A stretch of DNA of 64,000 nt from Calditrichota bacterium (GTDB lineage Bacteria; Calditrichota; Calditrichia; Calditrichales; J004), in NCBI GenBank assembly GCA_013112635.1, contig JABFGF010000008.1, positions 1 through 64,000 of the forward strand, given 5' to 3'. The notes under the pieces are model-generated. The model had not been told where the DNA came from and did no database searches. It saw only the letters and a program-made list of their open reading frames with translations. Position numbers and translations under genes: made by a program. This document shows positions 47,357 to 55,842 of the stretch, piece by piece. Every line of letters begins with the position of its first letter. Positions within the stretch are counted from its first letter, which is position 1.

Positions 47357-47610
47357 TGGGCTATACCTTTTTTGATTTTATTGGTAATCTTGGTGTTCTC
47401 CTTATAATTTCTACTTATCTATTGCTGCAATTAGGTAAAATTAAAAGTTCATCATTATCATATTCAGGATTAAATGCACTTGGGGCGGCATTTATTATTA
47501 TTTCATTGCTTCTTCGCTTCAATCTATCAGCTTTTATTGTTGAATTATTTTGGTTGATAATAAGCTTATTTGGCATAATCCGATATTTTAAGTCAAAACA
47601 ATTAAATTGA
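47356..47610 (+). CDS. Small membrane protein (CBU_0592-like)
   Basis: The 84-residue protein has three predicted membrane helices ([52 protein letters not shown]). The phrases [12 protein letters not shown] and [12 protein letters not shown] match the CBU_0592 family, whose function is not known. It overlaps the previous stop codon by one base and precedes the α/β hydrolase gene. Confidence 0.8.
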   Translation: MGYTFFDFIGNLGVLLIISTYLLLQLGKIKSSSLSYSGLNALGAAFIIISLLLRFNLSAFIVELFWLIISLFGIIRYFKSKQLN

Positions 47611-47630
47611 ATTATCGAAAGAATAGTATA

Positions 47631-48386
47631 ATGGCCAGTAGAAGCAGAGTGGAATTTAAAAACAACTCCGGTGAAACACTTTATGGTCTGTTTGAAGAGC
47701 CGGAACAAGCCGTTGGTTATGCCATCTTTGCACATTGTTTTACATGTTCAAAAGATATTGCTGCTGCATCAAGAATAAGCCGGGCTCTTTCCAATAAAGG
47801 CATTGCTGTTTTAAGATTTGACTTTACCGGCCTTGGTAACAGCGATGGCGATTTTTCTAATACTAATTTTTCGTCAAATGTTGAGGATCTTGAAAGTGCA
47901 GCCAGTTTTATGCGATCAAACTATCAGGCTCCGGGTATTTTAATCGGACATAGTTTGGGAGGAGCAGCTGTACTTGTTGCTGCGATGGAAATTCCTGAAG
48001 TGAAGGCTGTTGTAACGATTGGTGCTCCGGCGACTGCTTCCCATGTAAAACATAATTTTGCAGTTCATGAAGCAGATATTCTGGAAAAGGGTTTGGCAGA
48101 AGTAACACTTGCCGGAAGAAAATTTACAATCAAAGAACAATTTTTAAAAGATATTGATCAATATGATCGCAGTAACTATTTAGCCAAAATGCGAAAAGCA
48201 TTACTGGTGATGCATTCGCCTATAGATGAAACAGTATCCATAAATGAAGCCGCTAAAATTTATACCAATGCTAAACACCCTAAAAGTTTTATCTCCCTGG
48301 ATAAAGCTGATCATTTATTGACCCGAAAAGAAGACTCTGAATATGTGGCCGGTTTAATTTCTGCCTGGGTTGAAAAGTATATTTGA
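47631..48386 (+). CDS. α/β hydrolase (serine hydrolase; OsmC-associated type)
   Basis: The ATG at 47631 gives 251 residues; a TTG frame start at 47607 overlaps the previous gene. It has [19 protein letters not shown], the serine nucleophile in GHSLGGAA, the acid region HSPIDETVS and the histidine in KADHLL. The same sequence type is usually found fused to an OsmC peroxidase domain in bifunctional proteins; here it stands alone. It is cytoplasmic and probably an esterase of unknown substrate. Confidence 0.87.
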   Translation: MASRSRVEFKNNSGETLYGLFEEPEQAVGYAIFAHCFTCSKDIAAASRISRALSNKGIAVLRFDFTGLGNSDGDFSNTNFSSNVEDLESAASFMRSNYQAPGILIGHSLGGAAVLVAAMEIPEVKAVVTIGAPATASHVKHNFAVHEADILEKGLAEVTLAGRKFTIKEQFLKDIDQYDRSNYLAKMRKALLVMHSPIDETVSINEAAKIYTNAKHPKSFISLDKADHLLTRKEDSEYVAGLISAWVEKYI

Positions 48387-48427
48387 GGTTATCTCATTTT
48401 TGGAGATGGTTTAGTTTTTTACAACTG

Positions 48428-48500
48428 ATTTTCGCAGAAATTCACAGATAATTATTTTACAAGTTTAGTCAGTATTAATCTGTGATCATCAGTGGTTAAG
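48428..48500. repeat. Interspersed inverted repeat (TTCACAGATAA ... TTAATCTGTGA)
   Basis: The left arm TTTTCGCAGAAATTCACAG, continuing ATAA, and the right arm TTAATCTGTGATCATCAGTG, continuing GTTAAG, are imperfect reverse complements around a centre of about 25 bases. It occupies the gap before the sensor-kinase gene. I recall similar TCTGTGATAATCTGTGG elements as repeated intergenic sequences in other genomes; only one copy is in this window. Confidence 0.55.
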
Positions 48501-48527
48501 ATTTGGTTATAAACAAACGTAAACACA

Positions 48528-51500
48528 ATGATAAAAATAATTTTACTACTCCTATTTATTATAAATATTGCACTTCCCCAAAAACCTTCAATTCAATTTA
48601 AACATTTGAATGTGGAAGATGGGCTTTCGCAAAGTTCTGTGATGTGTATATTACAGGACCTGGATGGGTTTATGTGGTTTGGGACAGAAGATGGGCTGAA
48701 CCGCTATGATGGATATAACTTTAAAATTTTTAAAAACGATCCTGCCGATTCCAACACACTTGGGAATAATTTTATTCGCGCCATCTACCAGGATTATAAC
48801 AGGCAAATCTGGATAGGAACGGGCCGTGGATTGAATAGATATAATCCTGAAAATGGTAATTTTTACAGCTATGACAATATCCAGGCACTAAAAGGGCAAT
48901 ATATAAATACAATTAGCCTTATCAATAAAAACGAGTTGTGCATAACTACCCGCGATAACGGATTTGGTTTTTTTGATATTACAACTGAAACATTTAAAGC
49001 ACACAATCCTGAAGATTTCCTGGATGAGCCTTTGTCGTCCGGAGTGCGGTCAGCTTACCTGGCGAGTAGTGGTGAGTACTTTTTAGCAACTGCCGGTGGG
49101 ATTGTTAAGTTTAATCGACAATCCGGAGAATATTTGTTGTTCAAAGTGAGTAATCTGGACAATAGTATAAGCGCTAAACAGATTGTTGAGGATGATACCG
49201 GAAACCTTTGGTTTGGGTCTTTTTATGATGGGCTCGTAAAGTTTAACTTAAAAAGCCACGCTATCTCATTTTATAAGAGCCACCCTGATAAAAAGAACTC
49301 GATTTCTGACAACCATATTATTTATCTGATGAAGGAAAAAAATAGACTTTGGATAGGAACTGAGTTTGGCGGGGTAAATATTCTCGATCTGAAACAGGAG
49401 CGTTTTTACAGCTATGAAAGCAAAGGACTGCCGGGAGATGATATAAGTGGTAATTATATCGAATCAATTTATAGGGACCGCTCTGGGCTAATATGGATTG
49501 GAACAAATGCGAGTGGTTTGAATGTCTACGATCCCAAACGAATAAAATTTATCCATTATAAAAACGAACCACTCAATTCTAATTCGCTTAGTGATGACGG
49601 TATTTACGCACTTTATGAGGCACCGGACAAAGTCGGACAGGAATTGTGGATTGGAACTGATAAAGCCGGACTGAACCGGCTTGACCGGGCTAATCAGAGA
49701 TTTACGGTTTATAAACATGATCCGGCAAATAAAAATTCAATCTCAAATAATTCTGTACGGGCCATTTATAAAGACAAGTCCGGCATTTTATGGGTAGGAA
49801 CTGCCGGAGGTGGAATTAATTTATTTGACCAAAATAATGAAGTTTTCAAACCACTCTCAAATTTGCCTTTGATGAAACAGTTATCTGTGAGAACAATATT
49901 GCCTGATCCGATTTCTGGTGAACAGGCAATGTGGATTGGAACAGCAGCTGATGGGTTAATAGAATATCATACATCGACAGGCAGGATTGTTAACTATTTG
50001 TCTTTACCGGATCAAAAAAATGGTCTTAACAGCAACGATATCCGTGCCTTCTATGCGGATAAAAAAGGGATTATCTGGTTAGGAACTTTTAGTGGTGGTT
50101 TAAACAGATTAGATCCCAAAACAGAAGTCTTTAAAGGCTATCCTGCAGATGCAGCAAACCCAAACAGCATCACCAATAATATTGTCTTGTCTATTTATGA
50201 CGATCCCACAACCGATGACCAGGTTTTATGGCTTGGAACGGCGGGTGGCATAAATCGTTTTGATGTTAAGACGGAAACATTTACCCATATTACTGAAAAT
50301 GAAGGTCTGCCAAATAATGTGGTTTATTCCGTTATGGGAGATGCAAACGGTGATTTGTGGATTAGTACAAATAAAGGTGTAACGCGTTATAATCCAAAGG
50401 ATTCTACATTCCGAAATTATAGCATTAGCGATGGCCTGCAAAATGAGGAATTTAATGCCGGCGCTTATTTTAAAAGCAAAAGCGGGGAAATGTTTTTAGG
50501 CGGCATCGGAGGGTTTAATATTTTTCATCCTGACAGCCTGACTGATAATATGGAACCGGCTACGATTAAAATAACCAGTTTCAAAAAATTTGACAAAGAA
50601 GTTAAGTTGGAGCGAAATATTGAATCGATCCGGCAAATAAATCTTGCTTATAATGAGGATTTTTTCGCATTTGAATTTGTAAGCCTGGATTATGGTGCGC
50701 CTGAAAAAAATCAATATGCCTATAAAATGGAAGGTTTCGACAAAGATTGGATTTACTGTGGTACAAGGCGTTATGCCAGTTACACAAATCTTGATCCGGG
50801 AGATTATATTTTTCGGGTTAAAGGTACAAACAGTGATGGCTTTTGGAATGAAAAAGGCACATCGATTGAGATTTCAATTGAACCTCCGCCATGGCTAACC
50901 TGGTGGGCGTATATTATTTACCTTTTAGGATTGGTGTTACTGGCGCTTGGAGTGCGCTGGATTATTTTAAATTGGAAAAGCTTGCTGGCAATTCGCAAAA
51001 GAAAAATATCGCATTACAAATTAGTAGAACGCGTTGGTGAAGGGGGCATGGGAACAGTTTTCCGGGCTGTGGATGTTAACACCAATAAAATTGTAGCACT
51101 CAAAGTTCTTAAAGCGGAAATGTTAAAAGAGGAATCCAACAAAAAAAGGTTCCGCCATGAAGGGCATTTATTGACATCTCTGCGCAACGAAAATATTGTA
51201 AAGACCCACGAGATTGGTGAATCTGGAAATATTGGTTTTATTGCCATGGAGTTTTTAACCGGCGGTACTCTTGAAGAATATCTTGAAGCAAATAAGCCCC
51301 TTTCGTTGGAAGAAATAAAACGAATTTCTTTGCAGATTTGCAACGGGTTGATCGAAATCCATTCACAGAAAATATATCACCGTGATATTAAGACGGCCAA
51401 TATTATGCTCGATGCTGACAAAAATATCCGCATTATGGATTTTGGTCTGTCGAAATCGCCAATTGTTACAACCATGACAAATCTCGGAACTGTGATGGGC

Positions 51501-51797
51501 ACGCTGGGTTATGTTGCGCCGGAGCAGGTTACCGGTGTAAATGTTGATCATCGTACAGATATATTCTCGTTTGGTGTTTTAATTTATTATATGCTGACCT
51601 TAAAACATCCTTTTAACGGTGAAAATGAAATGGCCATGATCCATTCCATTTTTAATACGGAGCCTGAGCCGCCTTCAACTTTTAGGGAGGATGTTTCATC
51701 GGGATATGATCAGATCGTGAAAAAATGCCTGGAGAAAGATCCTTTACTTCGCTATGAAAATGCAGAAGACATTAAGGATGATTTATTGAAGATTTGA
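48528..51797 (+). CDS. Propeller-sensor transmembrane Ser/Thr protein kinase
   Basis: The 1089-residue protein has a signal peptide (IILLLLFIINIALP). About 690 residues of two-component-regulator propeller repeats follow (MWFGTEDGLNRYDG, LWIGTEFGGVNIL, IWIGTNASGLNVYDP), then a Y_Y_Y domain (about 690-785, YAYKMEGFDKDWIYCGTRRY) and one membrane helix near 795-815. The cytoplasmic part is a Hanks-type kinase from about residue 830, with GEGGMG, the ATP lysine in VALKVLK, HRDIKTANIM, DFGLS and APEQ. All catalytic residues are present. In Bacteroidota the same sensor is normally fused to a histidine kinase (hybrid two-component system); here a Ser/Thr kinase replaces it. A substrate cannot be named. 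Confidence 0.93.
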   Translation: MIKIILLLLFIINIALPQKPSIQFKHLNVEDGLSQSSVMCILQDLDGFMWFGTEDGLNRYDGYNFKIFKNDPADSNTLGNNFIRAIYQDYNRQIWIGTGRGLNRYNPENGNFYSYDNIQALKGQYINTISLINKNELCITTRDNGFGFFDITTETFKAHNPEDFLDEPLSSGVRSAYLASSGEYFLATAGGIVKFNRQSGEYLLFKVSNLDNSISAKQIVEDDTGNLWFGSFYDGLVKFNLKSHAISFYKSHPDKKNSISDNHIIYLMKEKNRLWIGTEFGGVNILDLKQERFYSYESKGLPGDDISGNYIESIYRDRSGLIWIGTNASGLNVYDPKRIKFIHYKNEPLNSNSLSDDGIYALYEAPDKVGQELWIGTDKAGLNRLDRANQRFTVYKHDPANKNSISNNSVRAIYKDKSGILWVGTAGGGINLFDQNNEVFKPLSNLPLMKQLSVRTILPDPISGEQAMWIGTAADGLIEYHTSTGRIVNYLSLPDQKNGLNSNDIRAFYADKKGIIWLGTFSGGLNRLDPKTEVFKGYPADAANPNSITNNIVLSIYDDPTTDDQVLWLGTAGGINRFDVKTETFTHITENEGLPNNVVYSVMGDANGDLWISTNKGVTRYNPKDSTFRNYSISDGLQNEEFNAGAYFKSKSGEMFLGGIGGFNIFHPDSLTDNMEPATIKITSFKKFDKEVKLERNIESIRQINLAYNEDFFAFEFVSLDYGAPEKNQYAYKMEGFDKDWIYCGTRRYASYTNLDPGDYIFRVKGTNSDGFWNEKGTSIEISIEPPPWLTWWAYIIYLLGLVLLALGVRWIILNWKSLLAIRKRKISHYKLVERVGEGGMGTVFRAVDVNTNKIVALKVLKAEMLKEESNKKRFRHEGHLLTSLRNENIVKTHEIGESGNIGFIAMEFLTGGTLEEYLEANKPLSLEEIKRISLQICNGLIEIHSQKIYHRDIKTANIMLDADKNIRIMDFGLSKSPIVTTMTNLGTVMGTLGYVAPEQVTGVNVDHRTDIFSFGVLIYYMLTLKHPFNGENEMAMIHSIFNTEPEPPSTFREDVSSGYDQIVKKCLEKDPLLRYENAEDIKDDLLKI

Positions 51798-51808
51798 AAT
51801 TTTGGAAT

Positions 51809-51890
51809 ACCGCTAAGACGCAAAAAATAAAATACATATTTTAGGATTTGTAAAATAGTTTAAACTTAGTGTCTTCGCGCCTTCGCAGTT
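51809..51890. repeat. Interspersed inverted repeat (ACCGCTAAGACGC ... GCGCCTTCGCAGT)
   Basis: The left arm ACCGCTAAGACGCAAA and the right arm, which contains CTTAGTGTCTTCGCGC followed by CTTCGCAGT, are imperfect reverse complements separated by an AT-rich spacer. It fills the gap between the sensor-kinase and ROK genes. It looks like the repeat family with GCGCCTTTGCGG cores known from many intergenic regions. Confidence 0.58.
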
Positions 51891-51914
51891 TTTGAATTTA
51901 AATACAATAAGGTT

Positions 51915-52820
51915 ATGAAATCAGAATTACTTTGGGGACTTGATCTCGGCGGGACAAAAATAGAATCGGTGGTGCTGGACAAATCCAGTAAAAAAGTATT
52001 GGCCAGAGAACGCATTCCTACGGAGGCCGCAAAAGGTTATCATCATATTTTAAATCAAATCACAAAACTTGTTGAGCTGACTTCAAAAAAAATAAATAGT
52101 ACTCCCCAAACAATTGGAATCGGAATGCCCGGCGCGCTGGATTCTCAAAATAAAATGGTCAAGAACAGCAACACAGTTTGTCTAAACAATCAACCTTTAA
52201 AAAATGATCTTGAAAAAATGCTGGGGTTTCCCATTGTGATGGCAAATGATGCAAATTGTTTTGCCCTTGCAGAAACAAAAATGGGTATTGTGCCACAAAT
52301 ATATCCGGAAGCGCAAGTCGTTTTTGGAGTGATAATCGGAACAGGCGTTAGCGGCGGCATTGTTGTAAACGGCAAAATTATTAATGGCCGCCATGGAATA
52401 GCGGGCGAGTGGGGACATAATTTTCTGGATGAAAGCAGCGGCCCTTGCTATTGTGGACAATTTGGTTGTGTGGAAAATATTATATCAGGTCCGGCGTTGG
52501 AAAAATTTTATTATGATCTTTCAGGAAAGAAAAAATATCTTCCAGAAATTGTGAAATTGATTAAAAAAGATGATAAAGCTACACAAACCATAAATCGCTT
52601 AAACGAGATGTTTGGCAAAGGCGTGGCAGCAGTTATTAATATTTTGGACCCGGATGTAATTATAATTGGCGGCGGTGTTGGAAATATCGATTCGCTTTAT
52701 GACGAAGGAAGGGATCATATAAAAAAATATCTGTTTAATGACTGCCTCGATACACTAATTGTAAAGCCCAAACTTGGCGATAGCGCGGGTGTTTTTGGTG
52801 CAGCAATGCTTGCGGATTGA
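51915..52820 (+). CDS. ROK-family sugar kinase
   Basis: The 301-residue protein has the ATP-binding motif DLGGTKIE, the catalytic segment ANDANCFAL, GTGVSGGIV and the ROK zinc motif CYCGQFGCVENIISGPALE. The family phosphorylates glucose, N-acetylglucosamine, N-acetylmannosamine or similar hexoses, or acts as a repressor when it has an N-terminal DNA-binding domain. No such domain is present, so this is an enzyme. The exact sugar is not predictable. It precedes a glycosyltransferase gene by 51 bases. Confidence 0.92.
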   Translation: MKSELLWGLDLGGTKIESVVLDKSSKKVLARERIPTEAAKGYHHILNQITKLVELTSKKINSTPQTIGIGMPGALDSQNKMVKNSNTVCLNNQPLKNDLEKMLGFPIVMANDANCFALAETKMGIVPQIYPEAQVVFGVIIGTGVSGGIVVNGKIINGRHGIAGEWGHNFLDESSGPCYCGQFGCVENIISGPALEKFYYDLSGKKKYLPEIVKLIKKDDKATQTINRLNEMFGKGVAAVINILDPDVIIIGGGVGNIDSLYDEGRDHIKKYLFNDCLDTLIVKPKLGDSAGVFGAAMLAD

Positions 52821-52871
52821 ACAATCTCTTTTTGATTCTGGATACTAATTCGATATGAGAGAACCAACTAA

Positions 52872-53576
52872 ATGAACAATGTTTCTGTTGTAATTCCAAG
52901 TTTGAACGAGGAAGAATTTATTGAAAGATGTTTGGACGCAGTATCAAGACAAACCCTCGGATTAGTTAAAGAAATTATTGTGGCAGATAATAATTCAACA
53001 GATACTACTCGGGAGATTTGTAGGAAAAAAGATGTCATCCTGGTAAATGGAGGGCTACCTGCCGTTGGAAGAAACCGGGGAGCAGAAGAGGCAAGTGGTG
53101 AATACATATTGTTCCTCGATGCTGACACAATAATCCCTGAAAATTTTTTACAATCATCGCTAACTTTGTTTGAAGCAAAATCACTTGACGTAGCCTCTTT
53201 TTTCTTTACACCTCAACCTTTGTCCAATTGGTTTAATGTTGTTTTTGGGACATACAATTACTTAGCTTATTTAGCCTCCGTTTTACAAGGCCCATTTTTC
53301 CTAACATCAGGTTGCTGCATTTTGACTAAAAGATCTTGCCATATAAATGTGGATGGTTTTGATGAAAATATTGTTGTGTTGGAAGAGTATGATTATATAA
53401 AAAAGATTAAGAAAAACGGAAATTTCCGCGTACTGCCAGTTGCGGTAAAAACATCAACTCGTAGGTTTACAAAAACAAATAAGTGGTCAAGTGTTTTGGC
53501 TCTATTTAAATGTTATTTTAAATGGGTTTTTAAAAGAAAAATCGTGGATGATAAATATGGCTACTGGAAACAATGA
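52872..53576 (+). CDS. Glycosyltransferase family 2
   Basis: The 234-residue protein has the GT-A nucleotide-binding start VVIPSLNEEEFIERCLDAV, VADNNSTDTT and the metal-binding FLDADTIIP. There is a short hydrophobic segment near residues 115-145 (SNWFNVVFGTYNYLAYLASV). It would transfer a sugar to a lipid or polysaccharide acceptor. The end overlaps the polysaccharide deacetylase gene by up to 29 bases, so the two are coupled and probably modify the same glycan. Confidence 0.88.
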   Translation: MNNVSVVIPSLNEEEFIERCLDAVSRQTLGLVKEIIVADNNSTDTTREICRKKDVILVNGGLPAVGRNRGAEEASGEYILFLDADTIIPENFLQSSLTLFEAKSLDVASFFFTPQPLSNWFNVVFGTYNYLAYLASVLQGPFFLTSGCCILTKRSCHINVDGFDENIVVLEEYDYIKKIKKNGNFRVLPVAVKTSTRRFTKTNKWSSVLALFKCYFKWVFKRKIVDDKYGYWKQ

Positions 53577-54111
53577 ACCAATAATATTAACATTTGATGA
53601 TGGGCCACATCCACAATGGACTCCCAAATTATTAAACATCTTATCTGCCCATAATATAAAAGCTATATTTTTTATGATTGGCTCAAATGCAGCGAAAAAC
53701 GGTGGTATCGTAAAAGATGTAATAGCGGAAGGGCATAGAATTGGTAACCATACATGGTCTCATAAACCTTTGCTTGCACTAAGCAAAAAAAGCATATTTG
53801 AAGAAATAAACAAAACGCACCAGTTTTTTCTCGACTGCTTTTCATACAAAATTAGTTGCTTTCGACCTCCATGGGGGATTATTCGAAAAAGTCATCTTGA
53901 ACTTATTGAAAGTAGATTTAATTACGAATCAGTTTTTTGGGATGTTGACTCAAGAGATTATTTTTTACCATTTCCAATAAGGGACAAAAAAAAACTTAAA
54001 ACAAAAACTATTTATTTATTTCATGATGGGATAAAATTCAGCCCAGTTTTCAGTAGAGAGCACACCTTGTTATCGGTGGAAAGGTTGATTAAAATCCATA
54101 CCTGTAAATAA
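53548..54111 (+). CDS. NodB-type polysaccharide deacetylase
   Basis: The protein has the NodB motifs LTFDDGPHPQWT, HRIGNHTWSH (metal ligands), FRPPWG and a late LFHDG, so it is a metal-dependent carbohydrate esterase of family 4. ATG codons at 53548 and 53557 are both possible starts and overlap the glycosyltransferase end; a farther ATG at 53491 would overlap by 86 bases. No signal peptide is visible, so it may act in the cytoplasm. It probably removes N-acetyl groups from the glycan built by its neighbour. Confidence 0.9.
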   Translation: MINMATGNNEPIILTFDDGPHPQWTPKLLNILSAHNIKAIFFMIGSNAAKNGGIVKDVIAEGHRIGNHTWSHKPLLALSKKSIFEEINKTHQFFLDCFSYKISCFRPPWGIIRKSHLELIESRFNYESVFWDVDSRDYFLPFPIRDKKKLKTKTIYLFHDGIKFSPVFSREHTLLSVERLIKIHTCK

Positions 54112-54130
54112 AAACTTGTAAAAAAAAAGT

Positions 54131-55045
54131 ATGAATGAAATAAAGTCCACTTTCTCAATAACTATATGTCCAAAGTTACATTTTGATTTTGAGGCCACTG
54201 TTACAACCCATGGATGGCTTTCTCTTGCGCCATTTATTTGGAATGCTGAAAATGCGATTCTTTCAAGAGTTGAACAGCTTAATGATGGAAAGCTTGTGCG
54301 GCTAAATATTTCTGCAACTGGCTCAACTGAAAATCCTACACTCTCAATTGAAATTCATTCAACTTCTATAATAAATGAAGGCAACAAGCAGGAAGTGGCC
54401 AAGCTTGTAACCCATATTCTACGGCTTGACGAAGATTTTGAAGAATTCTATCAATTATGCACCCAGCAAAATGGAACTTGGAATGACATCAAGAAAGGCA
54501 AAGGGCGTTTGCTTCGTTCGCCAACAGTTTTTGAGGATTTAGTAAAAACAATATGTACAACTAATATTCAATGGGGTGGTACAAAACGCATGGCGCAGGA
54601 ACTTGTTGATAAATATGGGCAATCGTTTGCTGAAAACCCAACATTAAAATCATTTCCTAAAGCTGAAGATATCGTGTCTGATTCCTTTGAGGAATTTACA
54701 CAAAAAGTAAACCTTGGTTACCGTGCAGATTATATTTATCAATTAGCAAAAAACGTTTCTGCCGGAACAATTAATCCTGAAGATTTTCTTGATCAGCAAC
54801 TTTCTACAATCGAGCTAAAAAAGAAATTACTGGCCATTAAAGGAATCGGCAATTATGCTTCTGCTACCATGTTAATGCTGCTTGGCAGATATGATGAGTT
54901 ACCTATTGACAGTGTTTTTAAGGATTTTGTATCTGGAAAATATTTTAATGGCAAGAAGTATTCTGAAAAGAAAGCCCGGAATATTTATAAGAAATGGGGC
55001 AGATGGCAATATTTAGCATACTGGTTTGATATGGAGAAAAGCTAA
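54131..55045 (+). CDS. HhH-GPD DNA glycosylase (AlkA/OGG-like)
   Basis: The 304-residue protein has the helix-hairpin-helix motif LLAIKGIGNYASATMLM followed by the catalytic aspartate in LPIDSV, typical of HhH-GPD base-excision enzymes. The N-terminal 110 residues are β-rich, as in AlkA and OGG1. It removes damaged purines from DNA. No iron-sulfur cysteine cluster is present at the C-terminus, so it is not a MutY or Nth type. Alkyl-purine and 8-oxoguanine specificity cannot be distinguished from sequence alone. Confidence 0.85.
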   Translation: MNEIKSTFSITICPKLHFDFEATVTTHGWLSLAPFIWNAENAILSRVEQLNDGKLVRLNISATGSTENPTLSIEIHSTSIINEGNKQEVAKLVTHILRLDEDFEEFYQLCTQQNGTWNDIKKGKGRLLRSPTVFEDLVKTICTTNIQWGGTKRMAQELVDKYGQSFAENPTLKSFPKAEDIVSDSFEEFTQKVNLGYRADYIYQLAKNVSAGTINPEDFLDQQLSTIELKKKLLAIKGIGNYASATMLMLLGRYDELPIDSVFKDFVSGKYFNGKKYSEKKARNIYKKWGRWQYLAYWFDMEKS

Positions 55046-55088
55046 GTGATAAAGAATTGACATTTGCCTGAATTTGTGAACATATAAA

Positions 55089-55673
55089 TTATTCTTTCTG
55101 AAAGGTTTTTTCAAATGCGCTATATGGGTGGCACCCAATGATGGCCTTTTTTCCCCACATAAAACCCGGTAAAGTTTTTATTCCTAATTGCAAAGCGTTA
55201 TAGCGCCGCTTCTCTAATCTTAGTTTATAATTTAAATTCTCAAACGCTGAGGTTGCAGAACTTCCATCCATTCCACATGCTGTAACAATTTGGCTTAAGA
55301 TTAAGTCATCTTCTATGTTGACATTTTCCTGCCAGTAAGCTTTATATGCGAGGTTACGAAATTCTTCAAGTTTATCTTGTTCGCGGGCATATTCCGCTAC
55401 AAGAAGGAGCTTATGAGTATTATAAACAAAGTCAGGGATCTTTAGGCGATCCATCCCAAAATCTGCTGCAAACTTTTGAACGTAATGCCGAAAATCTGAA
55501 TAGCGCGCATCATTAATCAATACCCCGCCGATAGATGTTTCAGGATGCAGCTCCATACCAAGCCATAGGAAAGAGACAGATTTTTTTATAGCAAGTTGCT
55601 TCATTACTGTCTGCTCGGCGATATAACAGAACGGGCAAATTACATCAGAAAAAAGACGAATTGTTAAAGACAT
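55089..55673 (-). CDS. DsbA-family thiol oxidoreductase (FrnE-like)
   Basis: The 194-residue protein has a thioredoxin fold with the redox pair C13 and C16 in CPFC, the helical insertion and the cis-proline loop LPGFMWG. The FrnE-like branch is usually cytoplasmic and about 200-230 residues, matching the absence of a signal peptide. It may catalyse disulfide exchange or act as a 2-hydroxychromene-2-carboxylate-isomerase-like protein. The gene lies alone on the minus strand. Confidence 0.87.
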   Translation of the reverse strand: MSLTIRLFSDVICPFCYIAEQTVMKQLAIKKSVSFLWLGMELHPETSIGGVLINDARYSDFRHYVQKFAADFGMDRLKIPDFVYNTHKLLLVAEYAREQDKLEEFRNLAYKAYWQENVNIEDDLILSQIVTACGMDGSSATSAFENLNYKLRLEKRRYNALQLGIKTLPGFMWGKKAIIGCHPYSAFEKTFQKE

Positions 55674-55842
55674 AATCTCACTTTTTTTAAGAATACTTCT
55701 ATTTTTAACAAAGTGTAAATAAAGCGATTTTTATTATTATCACAAATTAATTAAGAGTTTATAGTATTATTTAAGTAGAAAGCCATTGTTTTAGCCCTTA
55801 AATATTTGAAAATAATTATTATTCTTTTAGATTATATCATCT

